A stretch of DNA of 53,016 nt from Schleiferiaceae bacterium (GTDB lineage Bacteria > Bacteroidota > Bacteroidia > Flavobacteriales > Schleiferiaceae): NCBI GenBank assembly GCA_028357285.1, contig JAOMWM010000006.1, positions 1-53,016 on the forward strand, read 5' to 3'. Below, in pieces: positions 8,959-15,444 of this stretch. Below the pieces are notes generated by a model. It was not told the origin of the DNA. It ran no database searches and saw nothing but the letters and a program-made list of their open reading frames with translations. Position 1 is the stretch's first letter. Each line of letters starts with the position of its first letter. Made by a program: the position numbers and the translations under genes.

Positions 8959-9156
8959 CGCTCCAATATGCTCAAAATCAGTTATTTACAAGAACTCTTT
9001 TCGCTAAGTCAACCCGCTAAGCAACCCAATCGGCCGCGGAGGGCATTTCACCCAATTGCTTGACTTAACAAGGCGAATATAATGGATTTTGCCGAAGGTT
9101 CGTTTCTCATATTAGCCAGCTTCTGTTACGTATTCATTGTTCGGAATATTCCGAAC
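8935..9156. repeat. Repeat unit B: tRNA-Ser 3'-end copy plus perfect palindrome
   Basis: The unit starts at 8935 with the tRNA-Ser acceptor complement GGAGAGAGAGGG, then a T-arm copy with a few changes, and continues to 9089 as a near-identical copy of unit A. About 50 bases further is a perfect 18-bp palindrome, GTTCGGAATATTCCGAAC, at 9139-9156. The left edge coincides with the point where the T9SS gene at 7876-8958 is cut off. Confidence 0.85.
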
Positions 9157-9285
9157 AGACGTTTGGAACCACGTATAAAACTATAATCCTAGTGTCTTCA
9201 GTATCTTCACTAATGGATCAAAATAGGATTTCATTCTCAAATTAAAGAAGGGTCAAGGATTTGGTTGCCATACTCTGCGGGGCAG
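9157..9285 (-). pseudogene. Decayed 3' tail of the 275-residue family
   Basis: Just right of the unit B palindrome, bases 9157-9285 align with 10344-10475, the region right of the unit C palindrome (for example acgtttggaaccacgtata against acgtttggaatcacgtata, and ttggttgccatactctgcg against ttggtttccagactctgcg). In the better copy this DNA is the 3' end of a gene related to the 275-residue protein at 4889-5716. Here the frame has stops and no protein could be made. Confidence 0.5.
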
Positions 9286-9302
9286 CCTATATAAGTTTCT
9301 CC

Positions 9303-9452
9303 AGGGCTCAAACTTCGATACTCATGCGCCAACGGATCCACACTCAACCACATACTCAGTTGATTGTCATAATACCTCGCCCCATAATACGCAAGTCCCG
9401 TCTCCTCATCCAGCTCTTTACCGTTAAACCTATAACCTATTCCTCTATATGC
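9303..9452 (-). pseudogene. RHS core fragment
   Basis: The reverse strand from about 9452 to 9303 translates without stops to a standard RHS core, with YRFNGKELDEETGLAYYG, ARYYDNQLSMWLSVDPLAHE and then YRSLSP. It is a cousin of the core at residues 1031-1062 of the RHS protein at the window start. The frame has no start and no YD repeats before it, and it runs straight into the decayed tail of the 275-residue family instead of a toxin tip. It is a leftover of a second RHS gene, transcribed in the opposite direction to the first. Confidence 0.75.
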
Positions 9453-9518
9453 GTTTTGACAGAGTAAACAGTACCGATTTTATAAAATTGAAGTGTTCAT
9501 ATTTAGCATCCCATCATT

Positions 9519-10055
9519 CTAACGCCATATAAATCTATGTGGATCTAGTATCCGCTTTCCTTTTGACCATTCTAATCGTAATTCATGGATATCTCTCTCT
9601 TCATTCTGATGCCACCAATCCTCGTAACATTCCTTAATCTCCTTAATCTCCTCATAGTCCAGGGCTCGATATACAGGTTGACCATCTTCCACAGGTAGAA
9701 TAACCCCCATCATAGAATTAGTTTCTATTTCTTCATCATTCGGTTTTTCAGTTGAAAGAACCATTTCCACATAATACGCACGGTTTATGCCAAGATAGGA
9801 GTCCATGAAATAGGGGTAAAATGTTGAAGAGTAAGGATTATGATGACCAACAACACCTTTATCTTGTGTATCAATGTTACTGATCAAACAAGATATTGAT
9901 TCTTTAGGGTTTGATTTCAAATAGTTAATCCTATCAATTTCACTTTCAAGGTTCTCAACTTCACTAAAAAGAATTGAACATTCGCTCTCGCAGGAATTCC
10001 CGAAGCTCAACACCACTGAAATCAGCAATAAAAACCTCAATACACTATATGTCAT
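9519..10055 (-). CDS. Predicted lipoprotein next to an RHS remnant, possible orphan immunity protein
   Basis: I start this gene at the ATG at 10055 (MTYSVLRFLLLISVVLSF...), giving 178 residues with a hydrophobic signal and a Cys at position 22 (FGNSC) as a plausible, not ideal, lipobox. A longer in-frame extension to 10277 only translates repeat unit C. The mature part is acidic, with a helical segment (EVENLESEIDRINYLKS) and a Trp/Glu-rich C-terminal region; I recognise no domain. The RHS core fragment lies 67 bases downstream on the same strand, and unit C ends 45 bases upstream. By analogy with the RHS-lipoprotein pair at 4-4528 it may be an immunity protein that has lost its toxin, but the gene order is reversed, so this is a guess. 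Confidence 0.55.
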   Translation of the reverse strand: MTYSVLRFLLLISVVLSFGNSCESECSILFSEVENLESEIDRINYLKSNPKESISCLISNIDTQDKGVVGHHNPYSSTFYPYFMDSYLGINRAYYVEMVLSTEKPNDEEIETNSMMGVILPVEDGQPVYRALDYEEIKEIKECYEDWWHQNEERDIHELRLEWSKGKRILDPHRFIWR

Positions 10056-10099
10056 CGTTTTAAAATTAACGGTGGAGCTACATAAGTAGCATTTTGTCT

Positions 10100-10343
10100 C
10101 GGAGAGAGGGGTACTAGAACCTTTTCTTGTATTGCCTTGAAAATCAGTAATTAACAGCGCTTGCTTCCAAGCGGGGTTACGATTTGGATAGTTCTCCTCC
10201 GACAGAGGGCTTCTCCGGAAGATGCGCCAAAATGCCAACCAATGTGAAGATAAAAAATTATAATAATTCCAATGCATTAGGGTAGGTGCTTTTTGAGATT
10301 ACTCTCTGGCAATCGCGGAAGTAGTGTTCGGAATTTTCCGAAC
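10100..10343. repeat. Repeat unit C: degraded tRNA-Ser 3'-end copy plus perfect palindrome
   Basis: The unit starts with CGGAGAGAGGGG at 10100, a shortened copy of the tRNA-Ser acceptor complement, followed by a degraded T-arm and by sequence similar to units A and B (ttgaaaatcagtaatta against gctcaaaatcagttatt). At 10303-10317 it has TCTCTGGCAATCGCG, shared with unit D. It ends in a perfect 18-bp palindrome, GTTCGGAATTTTCCGAAC, at 10326-10343. Confidence 0.7.
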
Positions 10344-10404
10344 ACACGTTTGGAATCACGTATAATTCTAAAACCTCAGTGTTTTCAGTACCTTCAGGTT
10401 TGCG

Positions 10405-10665
10405 TCAAAACAAAGTTTCGATCTCAAAGTAAATAGGAGAACTGGATTTGGTTTCCAGACTCTGCGTGGCATAGGCCCTGAAGAAATTTAATTCAGCCGT
10501 AGCAAAGTGCGTTTCTTCAAAATCGTCGAGCAATTGAGGGAAAGCCAATAAATACATCGCGGCATAGTCCAGCGCATCGTATCTCTCGTTTTTAAAAATG
10601 TGGAGTAGGTACAGATTGTATGGCCATGCGAGTTGCCCCACTGGTGAAAACGGATAAAGATCATT
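10405..10665 (-). pseudogene. C-terminal remnant of the 275-residue family
   Basis: The last 82 codons before the stop at 10405 match the C-terminal third of the protein at 4889-5716: PVGQLAWPYNLYLL against PVGQVAWPYTLYLL, then YLLAFPQL against YKKAFPQL, and a shared KSS near the end. About 20 residues are deleted internally. The N-terminal two thirds are missing; upstream the frame runs into repeat unit D and only translates a tRNA copy (VPRVRIPLSP). It is a 5'-truncated pseudogene, cut exactly at the repeat unit as in the T9SS gene at unit B. Confidence 0.7.
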
Positions 10666-10671
10666 GTACCC

Positions 10672-10895
10672 CGGAGAGAGAGGGATTCGAACCCTCGGTA
10701 CCTTATTGAATTGAACTAATCGGTTACTATTAGAACTAACTCTTATCCGTCTAAAATAGGAAGTTCCAACGAGTTTGACAATTTTACTTTTTCGTTTTGT
10801 CATTTCGTACACGCAATCATTGAATCTGTAATGATTATCCTAAGCTCGGTGACATCTCTGGCAATCGCGCAAGCCATGTACGGTATTTACCGTAC
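10672..10895. repeat. Repeat unit D: best-preserved tRNA-Ser 3'-end copy plus palindrome
   Basis: Bases 10672-10703 match 12756-12787, the last 32 bases of tRNA-Ser(TGA) on the opposite strand, with one difference. They cover the acceptor strand, the T-arm and part of the variable arm. This is followed by diverged DNA resembling the other units (aatcggttactattagaactaactct), then TCTCTGGCAATCGCG at 10855-10869, and a perfect 18-bp palindrome, GTACGGTATTTACCGTAC, at 10878-10895. The half-site differs from units B and C, but both arms changed together. The stretch from 10896 to 11218 holds no recognisable gene and is presumably the left end of the element carrying the transposase. Confidence 0.85.
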
Positions 10896-11218
10896 AAATT
10901 TCTACTTATCTTTCAGTGCGGAATTAGGGAGTTCAACTCCTGCCTTATTGAATAAATTTTCAGGTTTCTATAGACCTACCTCTTTTTGACTCTAAGCCGA
11001 TTTGCTTTTAAAGCTCTTGGTACATGGTGAATTAAGGGGTGTAGTTCCCTATGTGTGATTTGTTGTATGTACGTAGAAACTTTAAGTAGTTTCTAGGTTT
11101 TAGGATACTTATGTCTTTTGATATATGTCTAAATGAATCATTCAATCTTCATGTATTCAATTCTTTATATGATTTGTTGGTAAGGAGTGGTTTTCATAAT
11201 CATTTAAAGAATAGAAAA

Positions 11219-12547
11219 ATGAATCACAAAAATTCACGTTATCCGCTAGAGCTTAAGTTAGCGGTCAGTCTAGGAGAAGAAAGGGAGTTATACTCAAGAG
11301 AAGAACTAAGGGGAATTCCAAGAACGACGCTTTCGGAATGGCGAAGGAAAACACCTGATTTCTTTTACCATCAAATGCTTGAAGCAGAGAAGCAAAAGGA
11401 TTTGATAAAGCTTTTTAATCGTCAATTATCAAATAAGAAACGAGAGAAAGAGATGCTTGGTACCTACATTGCTTTTATTGACTTTATCATAGAATCAATG
11501 GGTCAGAAGGCGTTCGATAAATTTTTGACAAAACATCGCCTTAAATATGTTGCCTATGTCGAGTCGCTTCCTAAAGTCATATCTCGAAAGCGTTTCTTGA
11601 AGGTCACTAACGTAAGTACGACAAGATTTTGTGGGTGGGAGCTCGAGTCGAATATCCATTGTTTATCTAGTGCAGATAATGTTTGTATTAAACGACGTCC
11701 ACGACAGCTTACAAAGAAAGAAAGAGCATTTGTTGAAGAAATTGTAGAGAAGGGTGGACCAAATAAATTTGCCATATGGGCAGATAATTTCAAAAAAGGA
11801 AAATTGAAATTGAGCTTGACTACATTCTACAAATACACGAGAGGATTACTAACAGAATATCAAAAAAGGAAGGCACCTAGGACACCTAATTTGGTTCGCG
11901 CTGAACGCTTGCACGAAATCTGGCACGCGGATATCAGTATTATAAAGACGCTTGACGGAGTAAAGCACTATTTATATTGTGTGATGGATAATTACAGTAG
12001 AGCTGTACTCGCTTGGCGGCTTGCGGATAAAATAGATAATGCGATATCAGTGGAGGTTTTAGAAAAGGCATTTGTAGATTCGAAACCCACACGGCCGATT
12101 GTGAAAATGGACAACGGCACAGAAGAGAAAGCTACCCTTAATTATATGACTGATGGAGGTTCAGAGAATAAAAGGATAGATAGTAAAGTGACCTTTGCGG
12201 TGAACCATCTTGTGGCTTGGAAGAATATTCGTTCGTCTAATTCTATGATTGAGCGTGTCTTTCATACGATGAAGAATGAGTACAAATACATTCTCTTTGC
12301 CGCAAATTTTGAAGAGCTTAATGCCTTATTAGAGCAGACAATTAATGCGTACATGGATAGACCACATTCCCAGCTGGGTATTTACACACCTCGTGAAGTT
12401 ATGTTGAGAAGATCAGGTTGGTTCGATGAGAAGTCAGCACTTAAGGATGGTGCAGAAAGGCGTCTTAAACTAAACCGTAATTCAGGTTGTACGAATTGTT
12501 CGTGCAGCGATAAATCCTCTTGTTTGAAAGAGGGTAGCCAAGAATAA
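11219..12547 (+). CDS. DDE transposase/integrase (rve fold) with Cys-rich C-terminal tail
   Basis: The central part is a retroviral-integrase-type catalytic core: HEIWHADIS with the first Asp (residue 238 from this start), TDGGSEN with the second Asp (312) and NSMIERVFHTMK with the Glu (345). It is followed by the usual MDRPHSQLGIYTPREVM segment of IS3/IS481-like enzymes. Upstream is a helix-turn-helix-like region (LRGIPRTTLSEWRRK). I chose the ATG at 11219, which gives MNHKNSRYPLELKL; an earlier ATG at 11111 adds 36 residues that look non-coding. The C-terminus has an unusual Cys cluster (GCTNCSCSDKSSC), possibly zinc-binding. The terminal inverted repeats of the element could not be identified. 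The gene lies between unit D and the intact tRNA-Ser, so it is on the most recently added module. Confidence 0.85.
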   Translation: MNHKNSRYPLELKLAVSLGEERELYSREELRGIPRTTLSEWRRKTPDFFYHQMLEAEKQKDLIKLFNRQLSNKKREKEMLGTYIAFIDFIIESMGQKAFDKFLTKHRLKYVAYVESLPKVISRKRFLKVTNVSTTRFCGWELESNIHCLSSADNVCIKRRPRQLTKKERAFVEEIVEKGGPNKFAIWADNFKKGKLKLSLTTFYKYTRGLLTEYQKRKAPRTPNLVRAERLHEIWHADISIIKTLDGVKHYLYCVMDNYSRAVLAWRLADKIDNAISVEVLEKAFVDSKPTRPIVKMDNGTEEKATLNYMTDGGSENKRIDSKVTFAVNHLVAWKNIRSSNSMIERVFHTMKNEYKYILFAANFEELNALLEQTINAYMDRPHSQLGIYTPREVMLRRSGWFDEKSALKDGAERRLKLNRNSGCTNCSCSDKSSCLKEGSQE

Positions 12548-12552
12548 GCTTG

Positions 12553-12591
12553 TTCCCAGTCGCTTTGGTGGCTGGGATTTTTTTTTCGCTT
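12553..12591 (+). terminator. Rho-independent terminator after the transposase gene
   Basis: A stem TCCCAGTCGC / GTGGCTGGGA with a TTTG loop (two wobble pairs) is followed by a run of eight or nine T. It lies 6 bases after the transposase stop. Confidence 0.75.
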
Positions 12592-12714
12592 CGCTCAAAA
12601 GATCCCTTGAGTGGGAGCCCTTCCAAAAACATTTGAAAACCAATCCGCCTTCAGCGTTCTGTATTTTTTATACCCATCCCGCTCACTGAAGCGAGCTTCG
12701 TTCGCGAATGGGAA

Positions 12715-12743
12715 TAAAAAAACCAGCGTAAAACGCTGGTTTT
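12715..12743 (-). terminator. Terminator of tRNA-Ser(TGA)
   Basis: AACCAGCGT / ACGCTGGTT with an AAA loop at 12721-12741 is preceded on the plus strand by a run of A, which is a T run on the minus strand just after the tRNA. A nearly identical hairpin follows tRNA-Ser(GGA) at 24644. Confidence 0.75.
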
Positions 12744-12755
12744 CAGGTGTTTTGG

Positions 12756-12840
12756 CGGAGAGAGAGGGATTCGAACCCCCGGTACCTCGCGGTACGCTGG
12801 TTTTCAAGACCAGTGCATTCGACCACTCTGCCATCTCTCC
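12756..12840 (-). tRNA. tRNA-Ser(TGA)
   Basis: The minus strand folds as a class II tRNA. The acceptor is GGAGAGA / TCTCTCC with discriminator G, and the 3' CCA is encoded (12753-12755). The anticodon stem is CTGGT / ACCAG with loop CTTGAAA, so the anticodon is TGA (reads UCA). There is a long variable arm, and the T-arm contains GGTTCGAATCC. Its 3' terminal part is the source of the four degraded copies at 6031, 8935, 10100 and 10672, all in the same orientation, so it appears to be the attachment site of the island. Confidence 0.95.
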
Positions 12841-12897
12841 GATGAGAAGCTTTTAAAACTTCCCGAGTGGGCGGCAAATTTAAACAGGATTTGATTG

Positions 12898-12927
12898 TTT
12901 GCAAGGATAATTATGCAATTATATTTG
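12898..12927 (+). promoter_or_regulatory. Promoter of the GWxTD gene, probably leaderless
   Basis: TTTG at 12898-12901 and TATATTTG at 12920-12927, 18 bases apart, match the Bacteroidetes -33/-7 consensus exactly. The ATG at 12932 lies only 4 bases beyond the -7 element, so transcription should start at or right next to the start codon. Confidence 0.55.
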
Positions 12928-12931
12928 AGGT

Positions 12932-14401
12932 ATGCTTCTAAAAGTAAAAATTGTCCTACTAACTCTTACGGCGACTTGTTTTGTACAAGCCCAGAATATG
13001 AGGTTATCACTTGATCCTAGCATATATGTCACGGCTCAAGGTACACCTTATGTGGATCTGTATACGACGTTAGATGCCAGTACAATAGGGTTTGAATTGA
13101 ATGCGGATAGCAATTGGGTTACCTCTTTTAAAGTTGTTGTGCAAACGGCCGGAAAGTTAGATGCTTTTACCTTTAACTACGCGCAAGAAGACAGTGCCTC
13201 AGGAGCTCCATTATTACTTCAAAAAAGTACATTCGCCTTTGAAGATTGGACCCATCAGGTCTTAAAAATCGTTATTACAGACGATGTTACGGGCGATTTT
13301 ATCGAATTAGAAGATACCCTACATTTTGAAGGAGAGGAGGCCTATTATCTTTCCAATCCTATCGCTTTAGATACGCTAGAATCGGACAACGTTGTCTACC
13401 AAAAATCAGGCAGTGCAGTAATTCCTAAGCCATCCTTGGGTTTACCTGTATTCGAAAATGTCCCCATTGAATGGTATTCTGAGGTTTACATTAAAGAAGG
13501 ACAATATGTCCTCAGGTACGAGCTTCAAAATGCTTCAGGCGATGCAGTAAGTGGTACGCAAGGTTTCAAAAGGTTACAGGATGGGGTAAATCCAATTCGC
13601 ATAAGCTACGCAATGGATGGACAAAATAGCGGCGCTTATGCCATCAAAACTGAACTTTTAGATGCTAGTGGTACAGTGATTAAGGAGGCCTCGGAGTCAT
13701 TGATGTGGTACAATGATGAAATGTTGATTGATGCATCTTTACTAGAAGGTGTATTAACGAGAGCAACTTTCGAAAAATCTTGGGGAAATTGGGACGAAGT
13801 ACCTGAATACCTTAGTATGATTGCTCCACTGGCGTCTCTGGCTGAGCGCAGGTTGTTAATGAATCTAAAGGAGTCCATGGATACCGCTAGGGCTGCATTT
13901 TATTTGACACGTTTTTGGCAGGAGAAAGCACCGGACCAAGCGTTAGAATCTTGGATAGGTTACAAAAGGGTTGTGGATCAGGTAGATGCTGAATTTGGGT
14001 CAAAGACCTTACCTGGCTATAGAACCCAAATGGGTCGCGTCTTTTTGCAATACGGTGCACCTTCTTTAGTTGAGGAACGTCCATTCGACGGAAAGAACTA
14101 CCCCTATCAAATCTGGCAATACGACAGACTGGTGAGCTCAAGTACTCCAATACAGCAAAACCAGGTGTTTGTATTTGTTGATCAAGAGTTAGTCGGCCGT
14201 CAATATACATTGATACACAGCAGCGCTATGGGTGAAGTAAAAGATCACAAGTGGCAATTTCATTTGTCCCGTCATTCAAATACAGGACCAGATATCGATG
14301 CGACTTCAACACAATACAGCAGAGATAATTTCGGAGAGCGAATTTCAAATTCATTAATTATTGGGAATCAGGGTACCTGGTTTGACCAATTCAATAATTA
14401 A
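12932..14401 (+). CDS. GWxTD domain-containing protein
   Basis: This 489-residue protein has a signal peptide (LLTLTATCFVQAQ) and the general layout of the Bacteroidetes GWxTD family: a beta-rich middle part and a C-terminal region (from about residue 300) with 'RAAFYLTRFWQEKAPD', 'GYRTQMGRVFLQYGAP' and 'PYQIWQYDRL'. The latter phrases are the family's most conserved parts ('D..GR.YI.YG.P..... ...YEIW.Y'). The role is unknown; family members are thought to be envelope proteins. Transcription probably starts at the promoter directly in front of the ATG. The glycosyltransferase gene follows after 4 bases, so the two form an operon that likely includes the oxygenase at 15445. Confidence 0.85.
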   Translation: MLLKVKIVLLTLTATCFVQAQNMRLSLDPSIYVTAQGTPYVDLYTTLDASTIGFELNADSNWVTSFKVVVQTAGKLDAFTFNYAQEDSASGAPLLLQKSTFAFEDWTHQVLKIVITDDVTGDFIELEDTLHFEGEEAYYLSNPIALDTLESDNVVYQKSGSAVIPKPSLGLPVFENVPIEWYSEVYIKEGQYVLRYELQNASGDAVSGTQGFKRLQDGVNPIRISYAMDGQNSGAYAIKTELLDASGTVIKEASESLMWYNDEMLIDASLLEGVLTRATFEKSWGNWDEVPEYLSMIAPLASLAERRLLMNLKESMDTARAAFYLTRFWQEKAPDQALESWIGYKRVVDQVDAEFGSKTLPGYRTQMGRVFLQYGAPSLVEERPFDGKNYPYQIWQYDRLVSSSTPIQQNQVFVFVDQELVGRQYTLIHSSAMGEVKDHKWQFHLSRHSNTGPDIDATSTQYSRDNFGERISNSLIIGNQGTWFDQFNN

Positions 14402-14405
14402 CAGG

Positions 14406-15428
14406 ATGAGTACTACCATCGCCGTAGCCGTCTTAAATTGGAATGGAAAATCGTTGCTTCAAACGTATTTACCGGGCGTAATTAAAGACAGTGCTCCTCA
14501 TAAAGTTTACGTCATAGACAACGACAGTTCAGACGAAAGCCTTGCTTATTTAAATGAGAATCACCCCGAGATAACCGTCATCCAGACTGGCGAAAACCTT
14601 GGTTATGCTGGGGGATACAACGAAGGTTTAAAGGCAATTCAGGAGCCTATTTCGATATTATTAAATAGCGATGTTCGAACAACTCCTGGATGGCTTAACC
14701 CTATTCTTGAGCACTTTGAAAATCATCCTGACTGTGCAGCTTTACAACCGAAAATACGTTGGGACCGTTCTCCAGAGCAGTTTGAATATGCAGGAGCATC
14801 CGGCGGATTCATGGATCGGTGGGCATACCCTTTCTGTCGCGGTAGGGTATTTGGTACGCTCGAAAATGACATAGGTCAATACAACACCCCAAAAGAAGTG
14901 TTTTGGGCCACAGGGGCCTGTTTAGCGGTTCGTACGGAGGTATTTAAAACCTTAGGAGGTCTAGATCCCATGCTCTTCGCGCACATGGAAGAGATTGATC
15001 TGTGTTGGCGAATGCAACGCGCGGGTTTTGAGGTATGGGTTCAGCCTGAAAGTACCGTTTATCATCTGGGAGGAGCCACATTAAGCGCAGATAATCCGAA
15101 GAAGACATTCTTAAACTTCAGAAATAACCTGATTATCGTCATGAAAAATTTACCCCATTTTTCAGCATTGGGCGTCATTTTTCTTCGTTTACTACTCGAT
15201 GGACTTGCGGGAATCCAGTTCTTATTGGCCGGCAAACCAAAGCATACCTTTGCCATCATCAGAGCTCACTTCGATTTCTACGGCAAGTTCACGAGTATTC
15301 AACGCTCAAGAGCGCGAACAGCTAAATACCCATTTAAACGTTTCAGTGACCTGAAGGGGACTTACCCAGAATCAGTGGTTTGGCAATACTATGGTAAGGG
15401 TAATAAGCGTTTTTCAGACTTCTATTAG
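14406..15428 (+). CDS. Family 2 glycosyltransferase
   Basis: The 340-residue protein starts at the ATG at 14406; an earlier in-frame ATG at 14361 lies inside the preceding gene and adds nothing family-like. It shows a GT-A fold of the rhamnosyltransferase-like GT2 group: VAVLNWNGK at the N-terminus, VYVIDNDSSDES for nucleotide-sugar binding, NLGYAGGYNEGL, ILLNSDV as the metal-binding DxD-like motif, and the acceptor-side FAHMEEIDLCWRMQRAG with the catalytic-base region. It has no strong signal peptide, only a hydrophobic stretch near 260-280, so it works at the inner face of the membrane on a lipid-linked glycan or lipid acceptor. It probably shares an operon with the GWxTD protein and the oxygenase. 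Confidence 0.88.
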   Translation: MSTTIAVAVLNWNGKSLLQTYLPGVIKDSAPHKVYVIDNDSSDESLAYLNENHPEITVIQTGENLGYAGGYNEGLKAIQEPISILLNSDVRTTPGWLNPILEHFENHPDCAALQPKIRWDRSPEQFEYAGASGGFMDRWAYPFCRGRVFGTLENDIGQYNTPKEVFWATGACLAVRTEVFKTLGGLDPMLFAHMEEIDLCWRMQRAGFEVWVQPESTVYHLGGATLSADNPKKTFLNFRNNLIIVMKNLPHFSALGVIFLRLLLDGLAGIQFLLAGKPKHTFAIIRAHFDFYGKFTSIQRSRARTAKYPFKRFSDLKGTYPESVVWQYYGKGNKRFSDFY

Positions 15429-15444
15429 TTGATATACATAAAAC

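Noticed and set aside
10056-10277. A 74-codon N-terminal extension of the lipoprotein at 9519-10055.
   Set aside because: It translates repeat unit C (including SSTPLSE, an antisense tRNA translation) and hides an internal start that has a proper signal peptide.
10666-10812. The N-terminal 50 codons in frame with the 10405 remnant.
   Set aside because: They contain VPRVRIPLSP, the usual artefact of translating a tRNA 3' end, and have no relation to the 275-residue family.
9139-10895. The 18-bp palindromes as rho-independent terminators.
   Set aside because: None is followed by a T run on either strand.
12595-12856. Two overlapping frames of about 80 codons on both strands.
   Set aside because: They run across tRNA-Ser(TGA) and its terminator and are translations of structural RNA.
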